A DNA stretch of 5,621 nucleotides from Gammaproteobacteria bacterium RIFCSPHIGHO2_12_FULL_37_14 (GCA_001801485.1 MGXV01000054.1:1-5621), one strand, 5' to 3'; shown: positions 1 through 5,621, counted from the stretch's first letter. Notes: generated by a model not told the origin, from the sequence alone. Translations and numbers: made by a program.

Positions 1-336
1 AATAGAAGAGAGATCTTTATAGCGAAGATTAATCTCTCGAGTCATGGATAAATTATATAAATCTAGGTCGGTTAGCATTCGTATCATTGATACCGTTGCG
101 TCTTCAGTAATTCTTCCTAAAAGATAAAGTGAACAGACATGTTCAATAGAGTAATTATATTTTTGAATCTCAACATCCTGGAGAGCACCTAGGATAGGTG
201 ACATCATGGATTTTCCACAACCAGGAAGACCACCAACAAATATGATACGATTGGCAATTTTATTTTTTCGAACAATCTCGTATGTGTTGGGTAAATCTTT
301 TATTTCTGGGCTGACTTGCTTAATATTTTCATCCAT
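1..336 (-). CDS. P-loop NTPase-like protein, 5' part only (runs off left edge)
   Basis: The reading frame is open for 112 codons from an ATG at 336 to the left edge, so the C-terminal part is missing. A Walker A motif, GLPGCGKS (residues 36-43), follows a hydrophobic strand (RIIFVGG, 30-36), the normal beta-strand/P-loop arrangement of an ATP- or GTP-binding kinase or NTPase. No Walker B is visible in the part present. The start at 336 is chosen because GGAG lies 5 nt upstream (345-342). An in-frame ATG at 357 exists, but its nearest AAGGAG is 16 nt away, and an in-frame TGA lies further upstream. It is divergent from the glycosyltransferase-like gene and shares its promoter region. No signal peptide is seen, so it is probably cytoplasmic. 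The P-loop is of the NTP-binding GKS type and not the PAPS-binding loop of typical sulfotransferases, but I cannot name the family. A small-molecule or sugar kinase-like role in the glycan locus is only a guess. Confidence 0.75.
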   Translation of the reverse strand, partial: MDENIKQVSPEIKDLPNTYEIVRKNKIANRIIFVGGLPGCGKSMMSPILGALQDVEIQKYNYSIEHVCSLYLLGRITEDATVSMIRMLTDLDLYNLSMTREINLRYKDLSSI

Positions 337-341
337 GTGAA

Positions 342-345
342 CTCC
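342..345 (-). promoter_or_regulatory. Ribosome binding site of the P-loop gene
   Basis: On the minus strand GGAG lies 5 nt before the ATG at 336. It decides the start: the in-frame ATG at 357 lacks a well-spaced Shine-Dalgarno sequence. Confidence 0.6.
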
Positions 346-408
346 GTGTGTATTCATCCAAATGTCCCAAAAGCTCCTTCACCATCAGACACGTTCCTTA
401 ACTAGGAT

Positions 409-437
409 TTGAAGAGATTACCATACTATTTTATTAT
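409..437 (+). promoter_or_regulatory. Predicted sigma70-type promoter for the glycosyltransferase-like gene
   Basis: TTGAAG at 409-414 (4 of 6 to TTGACA) and TATTAT at 432-437 (5 of 6 to TATAAT) are separated by 17 bp, the ideal spacing. Transcription would begin near 444, leaving a leader of about 60 nt before the ATG at 508. It is in the only intergenic stretch upstream of this gene. Prediction only; no operator or riboswitch is recognised here. Confidence 0.4.
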
Positions 438-438
438 A
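433..438 (-). promoter_or_regulatory. Predicted -10 box driving the P-loop gene (leftward)
   Basis: Read on the minus strand, 438-433 is a perfect TATAAT, about 97 nt upstream of the ATG at 336. No good -35 is seen at 16-18 bp spacing (the DNA there is AAATTT-like), and a TTGATC at 451-446 is only 7 bp away, too close to pair with it. It overlaps the candidate -10 of the rightward promoter almost completely. Prediction only. Confidence 0.35.
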
Positions 439-495
439 ACCATCTGATCAACATTAAATTTATTCCCTGAGGCTTGCTACGGCTCACCACGTTAC

Positions 496-499
496 AGGA
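496..499 (+). promoter_or_regulatory. Ribosome binding site that selects the start at 508
   Basis: AGGA at 496-499 sits 8 nt before the ATG at 508. The longer option, ATG at 499, overlaps this AGGA and has no purine-rich site of its own (490-495 is CGTTAC). The start three codons downstream is therefore preferred. Confidence 0.5.
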
Positions 500-507
500 T
501 GTTTTAC

Positions 508-1806
508 ATGCGCTTAGTCATCAGACAAAAAGTGATTAATTTTATTTTTGAATTGCATTCACAAAATGAATTACCTCAATGGTCTATAGCAAATGAGAAA
601 ATACTTTATACAATTGCACTTGATCGGGTTCCTGTATGGGGTCCTAGACAGAAATATATTTTTTATATGATGCAATTGGCGTATAAGCTCAAAATTTCAG
701 ACTTGATCATCTTTATGTTAGGTTTAACTAAAATATTCCATATGTTGTATTTAAATAGAAAAAATAAGGTCAAAAAGAATATTTCTGGTGAGTTCACTCG
801 TGTCTTTGCTGGTTTTGGCGCAGCCAGTGAGGAGTATCTTTATCAGAAATATAAGTTAGAAGCGAATGATTTACCGCTTAGAATCAACTGGGTAACTCAA
901 GAAGGTATTTCAGTCATAGGCAAAATGAATTTATGGAAATTGCTTCCTACCTTGGTTCTTCATGCATTTGGATTTTCCAAAAAAATAAAAAAATTACCCG
1001 AAAGAATTTCTTCTAAAGCACCCTATTTTTTGACTGGATGTGCCATGAATATTGGACAATATGCTTATTTCTATCATTTTTTTCAGTTGGTTAAGAAAAA
1101 AGGAATACATGAAGTGGCGTTTTCGGCACCTGATATAGCTGCATTTGCAGCTGCTGATGTAAAAATCAGGACAATCTTTCTTCAACATGGGCTTTTAGCG
1201 CTTAGTATTTTGTTTCCTAGGTTTGATCGCATGGATGTTATTACAGCTGATGAAGAACGCTATCTAGAACGTCTTTGGAAAAATTCTCAAATTGTTCGCA
1301 TGAATAAAGAATCAAACAAGGATAAAAATAACGTCATCATGATCTTATCACCAAGCAGACATGAACACGTTGTTGCAATTGAATCTTTAATGACATGGAT
1401 GGTAAATAAGGGATTTCAAGTCGTCATCCGCTTAACTCCTAAAGCACCCAAGGAAGTAGTTGATCATTTATATCGGAGCATATCTGATTTTATTCTTGAT
1501 GATCTTTCAATTCCATTAGAGGTAAGCTTTGAAAAATGGAAGCCTAAATTTGTCGCCTCATGGACCTCAACAGGGCTTGCGACCGCTCTTCAACTGGGGG
1601 GTTTACCCATCAGTCTCCATGATCCAATCAAAGGAGATGAGTTTTGGGAGCGGTTACACCCGAGTCCTTTAGATAACATGATTTATCCAATGAGAAATCG
1701 GGTATTATTTTGGCCATATGATAAAGAGAAAATCGAGATGGCTGTGCAATCAGTAGATAATTATCGTAATCAAATATCACACTTAAAAAGTTATCAGGAT
1801 TTTTGA
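508..1806 (+). CDS. Putative GT-B-like surface polysaccharide glycosyltransferase
   Basis: The product is 432 aa from the ATG at 508 (435 aa if the ATG at 499 is used). I do not recognise a named family. The C-terminal half has a GT-B-like look. FLQHGLLALS (about residues 224-233) resembles the QHG turn in capsule, Kdo and CDP-glycerol-type transferases. A strand before LSPSRHEH (280-287) opens a second Rossmann-like half. The run WTSTGLATALQLGGLP (352-367) resembles the S/T-rich, Gly-containing nucleotide-binding region that usually ends such folds (the 'TSTGLxEA...G.P' type). The N-terminal half holds a hydrophobic patch (about 66-82) that may give membrane association; there is no signal peptide. 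A cytoplasmic or inner-membrane-face enzyme adding a sugar or polyol phosphate to a polysaccharide is the best guess. It is alone on the plus strand and converges on the deoxysugar operon with an 8-bp gap (1807-1814) and no visible terminator hairpin. The donor and acceptor cannot be read from the sequence. Confidence 0.6.
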   Translation: MRLVIRQKVINFIFELHSQNELPQWSIANEKILYTIALDRVPVWGPRQKYIFYMMQLAYKLKISDLIIFMLGLTKIFHMLYLNRKNKVKKNISGEFTRVFAGFGAASEEYLYQKYKLEANDLPLRINWVTQEGISVIGKMNLWKLLPTLVLHAFGFSKKIKKLPERISSKAPYFLTGCAMNIGQYAYFYHFFQLVKKKGIHEVAFSAPDIAAFAAADVKIRTIFLQHGLLALSILFPRFDRMDVITADEERYLERLWKNSQIVRMNKESNKDKNNVIMILSPSRHEHVVAIESLMTWMVNKGFQVVIRLTPKAPKEVVDHLYRSISDFILDDLSIPLEVSFEKWKPKFVASWTSTGLATALQLGGLPISLHDPIKGDEFWERLHPSPLDNMIYPMRNRVLFWPYDKEKIEMAVQSVDNYRNQISHLKSYQDF

Positions 1807-1814
1807 AGTACTAT

Positions 1815-2699
1815 TTACACGGTTTTTGCCCAATTTTGCGCTACTTGTTTAATGGCATTTTCTATTGAAGTGAATTGACATTGCAGATGATGAAACAATT
1901 GAGAACTCTGCATGCTGGTATTTAAAGGACGATTTTCCATCCCCGTGATTTCGTTTAAAGAAACTTTTTTCACTTGTGAAGAGGGAATCTCAAGTGTTAT
2001 TGCCAAGGAACTTATAATGTGATATCTAGAACAGGAATCTGAATGACAAAGATTGACTAATCCGTTGAAATTTTTTTGTTGTGCATAGAGTATCATAGAA
2101 GCGACATCGTCCACATGTGTTGGACTAAAATATTGGTCATCAGCAGCGTTGATTGTTTTTCCTTGCAAAAGAGCAGATGCAGCTTCATCTATTAAGGTGT
2201 TATCTTTCCATGTTGTTCCATATATTTTGCTCAACCGACAGATCAAATAATTATTCGTTAAGTTTGGTATTTCTTTTTCTACCTCGGCTTTTTGTTTCCC
2301 GTATTCAGTAATAGGACTTGTTTTTTCGGTATCTTGATATTTTGATTGTATTCGACCATTAAAAACATAATCTGATGAAAGAAAAATAATCTTGATATTC
2401 ATTCTAGATAGCGCTTTTATAATACGCAATGTTCCAGAAACATTAATATCATGAGATGCATCGGGATGCGCCTCACACCAATTAACATTGGACTTCGCCG
2501 AAGAAATAATAACAGCTTGATGACCTGTTTCTACTAATTTTAATTGATGAATATCTGTACTTCTTAAATCAAATGGTGTCAAGCCATCCTGGCTTTTCGA
2601 ACAACTCGTACCAATGCAATCAGAAAAAGTCTCTCGATATTTTCGAAACAAGTGAGAACCAATAAATCCGCTTGCTCCAATGACCGCGGTTTTCATCAT
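1815..2699 (-). CDS. RmlD-like SDR sugar-nucleotide (4-keto) reductase
   Basis: The product is 294 aa, close to the usual length of dTDP-4-dehydrorhamnose reductases (about 290-300). The extended-SDR layout is clear: cofactor loop GASGFIG (residues 8-14), LSSDYVFNG (107-115) matching the RmlD S-x-DYVFdG signature, catalytic YGKQK (Tyr133/Lys137), and the late ENRPLNTSM (255-263) like the RP.ns.ld motif of RmlD. Expected role: NAD(P)H-dependent reduction of the 4-keto group of an NDP-6-deoxyhexose in the cytoplasm. The start is ATG at 2699, 2 nt after the stop of the upstream oxidoreductase. A TTG at 2705 would overlap that gene by 4 nt, and an ATG at 2696 is also possible. An AGG lies 10 nt upstream of 2699, inside the preceding gene, so translation is probably coupled. 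It is last in the operon, which fits a final reduction step. Related folds such as an NDP-sugar epimerase/reductase cannot be excluded; substrate and stereochemistry are unknown. Confidence 0.82.
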   Translation of the reverse strand: MMKTAVIGASGFIGSHLFRKYRETFSDCIGTSCSKSQDGLTPFDLRSTDIHQLKLVETGHQAVIISSAKSNVNWCEAHPDASHDINVSGTLRIIKALSRMNIKIIFLSSDYVFNGRIQSKYQDTEKTSPITEYGKQKAEVEKEIPNLTNNYLICRLSKIYGTTWKDNTLIDEAASALLQGKTINAADDQYFSPTHVDDVASMILYAQQKNFNGLVNLCHSDSCSRYHIISSLAITLEIPSSQVKKVSLNEITGMENRPLNTSMQSSQLFHHLQCQFTSIENAIKQVAQNWAKTV

Positions 2700-2701
2700 A
2701 A

Positions 2702-3781
2702 TCAAGCAACCTGATAGTTTTTTATATGATGCGCTATCTCATATCGCCATAGCTTTTCAATCAATACAATATCCAAATACGCCTCTTTTGCAGAATTACG
2801 CATGGGACTATCGTCAAGAATATCATTTACAAAGGCTTCTGCTTGACGTCGAAATGACCAACTCCAATTTGGGCATAAGCGAGTGCGCTCTTGAATTTTT
2901 CCGCCCCGATAGACTGTCACTGAAGCAGGTACATTGCGTAACAAGGCAGGAGGCAATTGCAATTTGATTTCACCTTCTGAAAAAATAATATTAATTTCTT
3001 CGCTCCAGCCTCTGTGCGACATTTTTCCTGTTTGTAGTGTGGCATAGAAGTGATCAAATTTTAAAACCGCTAAATGACCCACACATTCTGTTAAGCTTGC
3101 AAATGCTATATTGGGCGTTTGATTAAACAAATATCTTAAAAGATTAGTGACATGGCTATAGGTATTAAGATAGGCATCAAAACGCTGATGATGCTCATTG
3201 GGTACCCAGTCAGGCGCAACACTCCATCCGGTTTGCGAAGAGAATTTTTTTGGATCTTCACTGGTAATGATATGTCCATAGGAATTACAATAGGAATTTC
3301 CCATGTAACAGGATGCAGACACAGATATAATTTCTCCTAAACATCCTGTTTGTAATGCGTCTTTTAAAATTTTATGCGCTGCCTCAACACCCTCATCAAA
3401 CCGTTTCATATAGCCAACTGCATATTTTACGTTATTTTCCTCTGCAGCATCTAAGAGTAGTTTGGCCAGATGAGAACTTCCCGCCATCGGTTTTTCTGAC
3501 AAAACATGCATACCGGCGTTTAAACAGTCTAATACAATGGGTCCCGTTAACGCGCGAGGCGTCACCACAACCACCGCGTCAATTTCCGGATCTTTCAGCA
3601 ATTCTAAATGTGACGAATACGTTCGAGGAATCTCAAAACGTTCTGCAACTTTTTTTCTTAATTCTGGTCTTAATTCTGCAAGCGCCAGAACTTTACAATT
3701 GGGAATTTCTATAAAATTCATTAAGTGACCCAATTGGCCAATAAAACCTGCGCCTATCATTCCGATATTTAACTTACCCAT
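2702..3781 (-). CDS. Gfo/Idh/MocA-family oxidoreductase
   Basis: The product is 359 aa, the family's usual size. The N-terminal Rossmann domain shows GMIGAGFIG (residues 7-15), an acidic/polar strand end (LALAELRPE, 32-40), VVVVTPRALTGP (70-81) and the hallmark EKP at 96-98, whose Lys normally contacts nicotinamide and substrate. The C-terminal alpha/beta domain follows, with His210 in NTYSHVTNLLRYL as the likely catalytic His. Four residues before it stands Asn206, where inositol-dehydrogenase-type members have Asp. ATG at 3781 is preferred over an in-frame TTG at 3793 because GGA lies 7 nt upstream (3791-3789) and nothing suitable precedes the TTG. It starts 15 nt after the C-methyltransferase stop. 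In branched-sugar pathways such proteins act as NDP-hexose 3-keto reductases or dehydrogenases (KijD10 is an example known to me), which would suit this operon. The exact reaction is inferred from context. Its 5' part is richer in GC (about 42% by hand count over 3481-3780) than the flanking methyltransferase gene at the right edge. Confidence 0.85.
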   Translation of the reverse strand: MGKLNIGMIGAGFIGQLGHLMNFIEIPNCKVLALAELRPELRKKVAERFEIPRTYSSHLELLKDPEIDAVVVVTPRALTGPIVLDCLNAGMHVLSEKPMAGSSHLAKLLLDAAEENNVKYAVGYMKRFDEGVEAAHKILKDALQTGCLGEIISVSASCYMGNSYCNSYGHIITSEDPKKFSSQTGWSVAPDWVPNEHHQRFDAYLNTYSHVTNLLRYLFNQTPNIAFASLTECVGHLAVLKFDHFYATLQTGKMSHRGWSEEINIIFSEGEIKLQLPPALLRNVPASVTVYRGGKIQERTRLCPNWSWSFRRQAEAFVNDILDDSPMRNSAKEAYLDIVLIEKLWRYEIAHHIKNYQVA

Positions 3782-3796
3782 ATTTTTGTCCAAACG

Positions 3797-5050
3797 TTAG
3801 AATGTAGAATATTGATCAATCACACATACATCCGGTATGCAAACCACAAATTTTCCACCCAACTTTAAATATTCTTGGTTATTCATTATGATAGCCTTGG
3901 CATGAATCCATGCAAGAATCACTACCACATCTGGTTTCCTCTTGATTAATTCCGCTGTTGAAATAACGGGTACACCATTCGGGGGAGAATAACGATTTAT
4001 TTTTTGCGGATGATCATCAAAAATGTATTGAATAGCCTCATTAAAACCATATTGCATCATCAAAGTGGGGCCGCTTCTCGCTGCGCCGTATCCAGCAATA
4101 ATCAAATTTTGTTGCTTCCAATTTTTTATCAATTCTTGTGCAAGATGCCTATTTTTTTCGATACGGTCATTAAATTTCTGCAACATTTTCAATTGATCTA
4201 AGTCACACTTTTTTTCCAGCTCTAATAAATCATACACCGATGGTGAAATTTTATGGGGGCCGCCTTTACGTTGTGCAAATCCAATAATCGATCCCTTTTG
4301 AATAGTGACTCTCTCAACATCAATGAGCTCCAATCCGTGCTTATTCAAAAATTGGACCATCGGTTTTAAAGAATGGTGTGACATATGTTCATGAAAAATA
4401 GTTCCAATTAATACTTTCTCTACAATATCTAAAAGATATTGCACTTCAAACACAAATATTCCATCCTCATTTAACAATGAACCTATGGCATCCGTCATGG
4501 CCCCCAAATCATCTGCATGTGCAAAAACATTAAATGCTGTCACAACAGCTGCAGAGCCGTATTTTTTACGAATTCTCTCTGCTACTTCAGCATTCAAAAC
4601 ATAGGGTGTTGTCTCAATCCCAGAGTCTGTAGCTTTTTGCGCAATTTCTTTTGCTGGATCCACACCGTGCACTCGATATCCAGAATTTTTAAAACAGCGC
4701 AGCAAGGAACCGTCATTACTTCCGATATCGATAATTAAACTGTCCGAGTTGAGATGATATTTTGAAATGATTGCTTGAGAGACAACGTGAAAATGATCTA
4801 AGATGCCTTTCGTTTGTCCAGAATGGTAAGTATAATTTTCCCATAAATTATCTGAATTAATGACATCTAGCAATTGCACATGACTACATGTTTTACACAT
4901 ATAAAGATCAATTGGATAAAGCGGAACATTTTTTGCTTCAGATGATTGGGATGTATATTTTTCCGCTAATGGTATAGGATTTAATTTTACAGCTAACGTT
5001 ACATCCTTGCTTTCACACAAGCGGCAAGTTTCTCTATGCGCAATGCTCAT
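3797..5050 (-). CDS. NDP-hexose C-methyltransferase (TylC3/TcaB9-like), zinc-binding
   Basis: The product is 417 aa, the normal length for this three-part family. An N-terminal zinc-ribbon-like domain has Cys pairs CRLC (9-12) and CKTC (52-55). It is followed by the ENYTYHSGQT segment (71-80), which in relatives contributes a Tyr to the active site. The SAM-binding core has LIIDIGSNDGS (105-115), acidic GVDPA (129-133) and FNVFAHADDL (173-182, the conserved active-site His178). The catalytic block is FHEH (219-222) followed by MSHHSL. The C-terminal domain begins with AGYGAARSGPTL (319-330), the Rossmann-like tail of the family. Known members transfer a methyl from SAM to carbon, typically C3 of an NDP-4-keto-deoxyhexose. 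Odd points: relatives usually read YHEH, so Tyr is Phe219 here, and the usual HGGS is QKGS (251-254). The start at 5050 has AGGA 6 nt upstream. It sits in the middle of the operon, before the Gfo/Idh gene. The sugar and the methylated carbon are inferred. Confidence 0.85.
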   Translation of the reverse strand: MSIAHRETCRLCESKDVTLAVKLNPIPLAEKYTSQSSEAKNVPLYPIDLYMCKTCSHVQLLDVINSDNLWENYTYHSGQTKGILDHFHVVSQAIISKYHLNSDSLIIDIGSNDGSLLRCFKNSGYRVHGVDPAKEIAQKATDSGIETTPYVLNAEVAERIRKKYGSAAVVTAFNVFAHADDLGAMTDAIGSLLNEDGIFVFEVQYLLDIVEKVLIGTIFHEHMSHHSLKPMVQFLNKHGLELIDVERVTIQKGSIIGFAQRKGGPHKISPSVYDLLELEKKCDLDQLKMLQKFNDRIEKNRHLAQELIKNWKQQNLIIAGYGAARSGPTLMMQYGFNEAIQYIFDDHPQKINRYSPPNGVPVISTAELIKRKPDVVVILAWIHAKAIIMNNQEYLKLGGKFVVCIPDVCVIDQYSTF

Positions 5051-5056
5051 TGTTTT

Positions 5057-5060
5057 TCCT
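5057..5060 (-). promoter_or_regulatory. Ribosome binding site of the C-methyltransferase gene
   Basis: On the minus strand an AAAAGGA run ends 6 nt before the ATG at 5050. It is the best Shine-Dalgarno match in the operon. The 27-bp gap to the upstream gene (5051-5077) holds little else, so no separate promoter is likely. Confidence 0.6.
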
Positions 5061-5077
5061 TTTGTTGGTGTAAAAAT

Positions 5078-5621
5078 TTAAACTTTGCGGCAAACTACAC
5101 GAATAGTATTCCAAATATCCTCAATTGTATCATTGTTAAAATCAAATTCAGGTAGGTGATGCCCACCATTTAATATCCATTTAATACATCTTCTGGTTCT
5201 ATAATGTAAAGAATGAAAGGCTCGAAAGAGCAAATTAATTTTTATTGGATTGTTACTATCAGCTTGTTCAAGTCCCGCTGTTCCATAATAAACAATCTCT
5301 AGTTTATTATTACTATATTTTTTAATAAAATTTTTCAAACTATTTAAATTAAAAAATATAATATGAGGCTCTATTTGCTCAACTACTCTAAGAACTTTTA
5401 CTTGTTCATTTGGAACCTCTATAAATAATAAACCGTCTGTTGATAAACAATCTACCATACTTTGCATAATTTCCTGAGGCTTCAGTAAGTGTTCCAAAAC
5501 ATGAGACATAATTATTATGTCATATTGTAGACCAGATTGATGTTGCTTAAACTCTCTCAGCTTTTCAATTGTTTTATCAATTTCATTAGTGTATAAGTCT
5601 GCCTTTGGGAATAATTTCGCA
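5078..5621 (-). CDS. Class I SAM-dependent methyltransferase, 3' part only (runs off right edge)
   Basis: The frame is open from the stop at 5078 to the right edge, giving 180 visible residues without the gene's start. The ATG at 5509 lies inside the conserved core (YDIIIMSHVLEH) and is not the true start. The visible part has an acidic position (ADLYTNEID, about residues 7-15), then YDIIIMSHVLEHLLKP (motif II region; SHVLEH at 39-44), GLLFIEVPNE (motif III, about 63-72) and a late HIIFFNLNSLKNFIKKY segment typical of Methyltransf_23-like enzymes. The glycine-rich SAM motif I must lie outside the window. A methyltransferase acting on a sugar or polysaccharide intermediate (O-, N- or C-methylation) fits the location, but the acceptor is unknown. 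It is the first visible gene of the leftward operon, 27 bp before the C-methyltransferase. By hand count 5101-5621 is about 29% GC, clearly lower than its downstream neighbours, which suggests a separate origin. Confidence 0.8.
   Translation of the reverse strand, partial: AKLFPKADLYTNEIDKTIEKLREFKQHQSGLQYDIIIMSHVLEHLLKPQEIMQSMVDCLSTDGLLFIEVPNEQVKVLRVVEQIEPHIIFFNLNSLKNFIKKYSNNKLEIVYYGTAGLEQADSNNPIKINLLFRAFHSLHYRTRRCIKWILNGGHHLPEFDFNNDTIEDIWNTIRVVCRKV

Noticed and set aside
466..498. Possible hairpin pairing CCTG (466-469) with CAGG (495-498), which would hide the ribosome binding site at 496-499
   Set aside because: The stem is only 4 bp, with mismatches and a long loop; too weak to call a regulatory element.
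994..1188. 64-aa open frame on the minus strand
   Set aside because: It is antisense inside the glycosyltransferase-like gene, with Cys/Lys-rich low-quality protein and no recognisable motif; a shadow frame.
1800..1830. Terminator between the convergent genes
   Set aside because: The gap is 8 bp, and I find no GC-rich hairpin followed by a T run on either strand.
2680..2967. 95-aa plus-strand open frame across the junction of the two reductase genes
   Set aside because: It is antisense to two well-supported genes, and its protein has no domain signal.
3355..3714. 119-aa plus-strand open frame (and the smaller ones at 3152-3340 and 3537-3728)
   Set aside because: All lie antisense to the Rossmann and catalytic domains of the Gfo/Idh gene, whose motifs are clear; they show no motif of their own.
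3782..3793. TTG start at 3793 for the Gfo/Idh gene
   Set aside because: There is no Shine-Dalgarno site before it, while the ATG at 3781 has a well-spaced GGA and begins directly before the Rossmann strand.
4004..4738. Plus-strand open frames at 4004-4201 and 4517-4738
   Set aside because: They are antisense within the C-methyltransferase gene; the composition reflects the opposite strand and no plausible start context is seen.
5078..5509. A complete 143-aa methyltransferase starting at the ATG at 5509
   Set aside because: The frame stays open to the window edge, and this Met lies within the conserved YDIIIMSHVLEH core; a start here would remove the SAM-binding half.

Overview
This is an AT-rich bacterial surface-polysaccharide (O-antigen or capsule-type) biosynthesis region. 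Coding is dense, gaps are short, and Shine-Dalgarno-like sites precede most starts. Composition and gene style fit a low-GC gammaproteobacterium (Legionella/Coxiella-like gene content is possible), but nothing in the window fixes the taxonomy. I see no rRNA, tRNA, insertion sequence, CRISPR array or phage gene.

Layout. (1) 1-336, minus strand: the 5' part of a gene for a P-loop (Walker A) protein, cut by the left edge. (2) 337-507: a short divergent intergenic region whose single AT-rich block can serve as a -10 box in both directions. (3) 508-1806, plus strand: a protein of about 432 aa that looks like a GT-B-type polysaccharide glycosyltransferase but that I cannot assign to a named family. 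It ends 8 bp from the oppositely oriented operon. (4) 1815-5621, minus strand: four tightly packed genes transcribed right to left. They are a class I SAM methyltransferase (cut by the right edge), a TylC3/TcaB9-type sugar C-methyltransferase with an N-terminal zinc site, a Gfo/Idh/MocA-family NAD(P)-dependent oxidoreductase, and an RmlD-like SDR sugar-nucleotide reductase.

How they may work together. C-methyltransferases of this family act on NDP-4-keto-6-deoxyhexoses, usually at C3 next to the ketone. A Gfo/Idh oxidoreductase and an RmlD-like 4-ketoreductase directly downstream make a coherent module for a C-methyl-branched deoxysugar (the chemical type of virenose, mycarose or similar sugars), finished by keto reduction. 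The neighbouring methyltransferase and glycosyltransferase-like protein would modify or transfer sugars of the same glycan. The nucleotidyltransferase, 4,6-dehydratase and epimerase needed upstream in such a pathway are not in the window. The specific sugar is inference.

Points worth a second look are a Tyr-to-Phe change in the catalytic YHEH-like motif of the C-methyltransferase, an Asp-to-Asn change in the DxxxH motif of the Gfo/Idh protein, the near-symmetrical bidirectional promoter, and a sharp drop in GC content in the right-hand methyltransferase gene.
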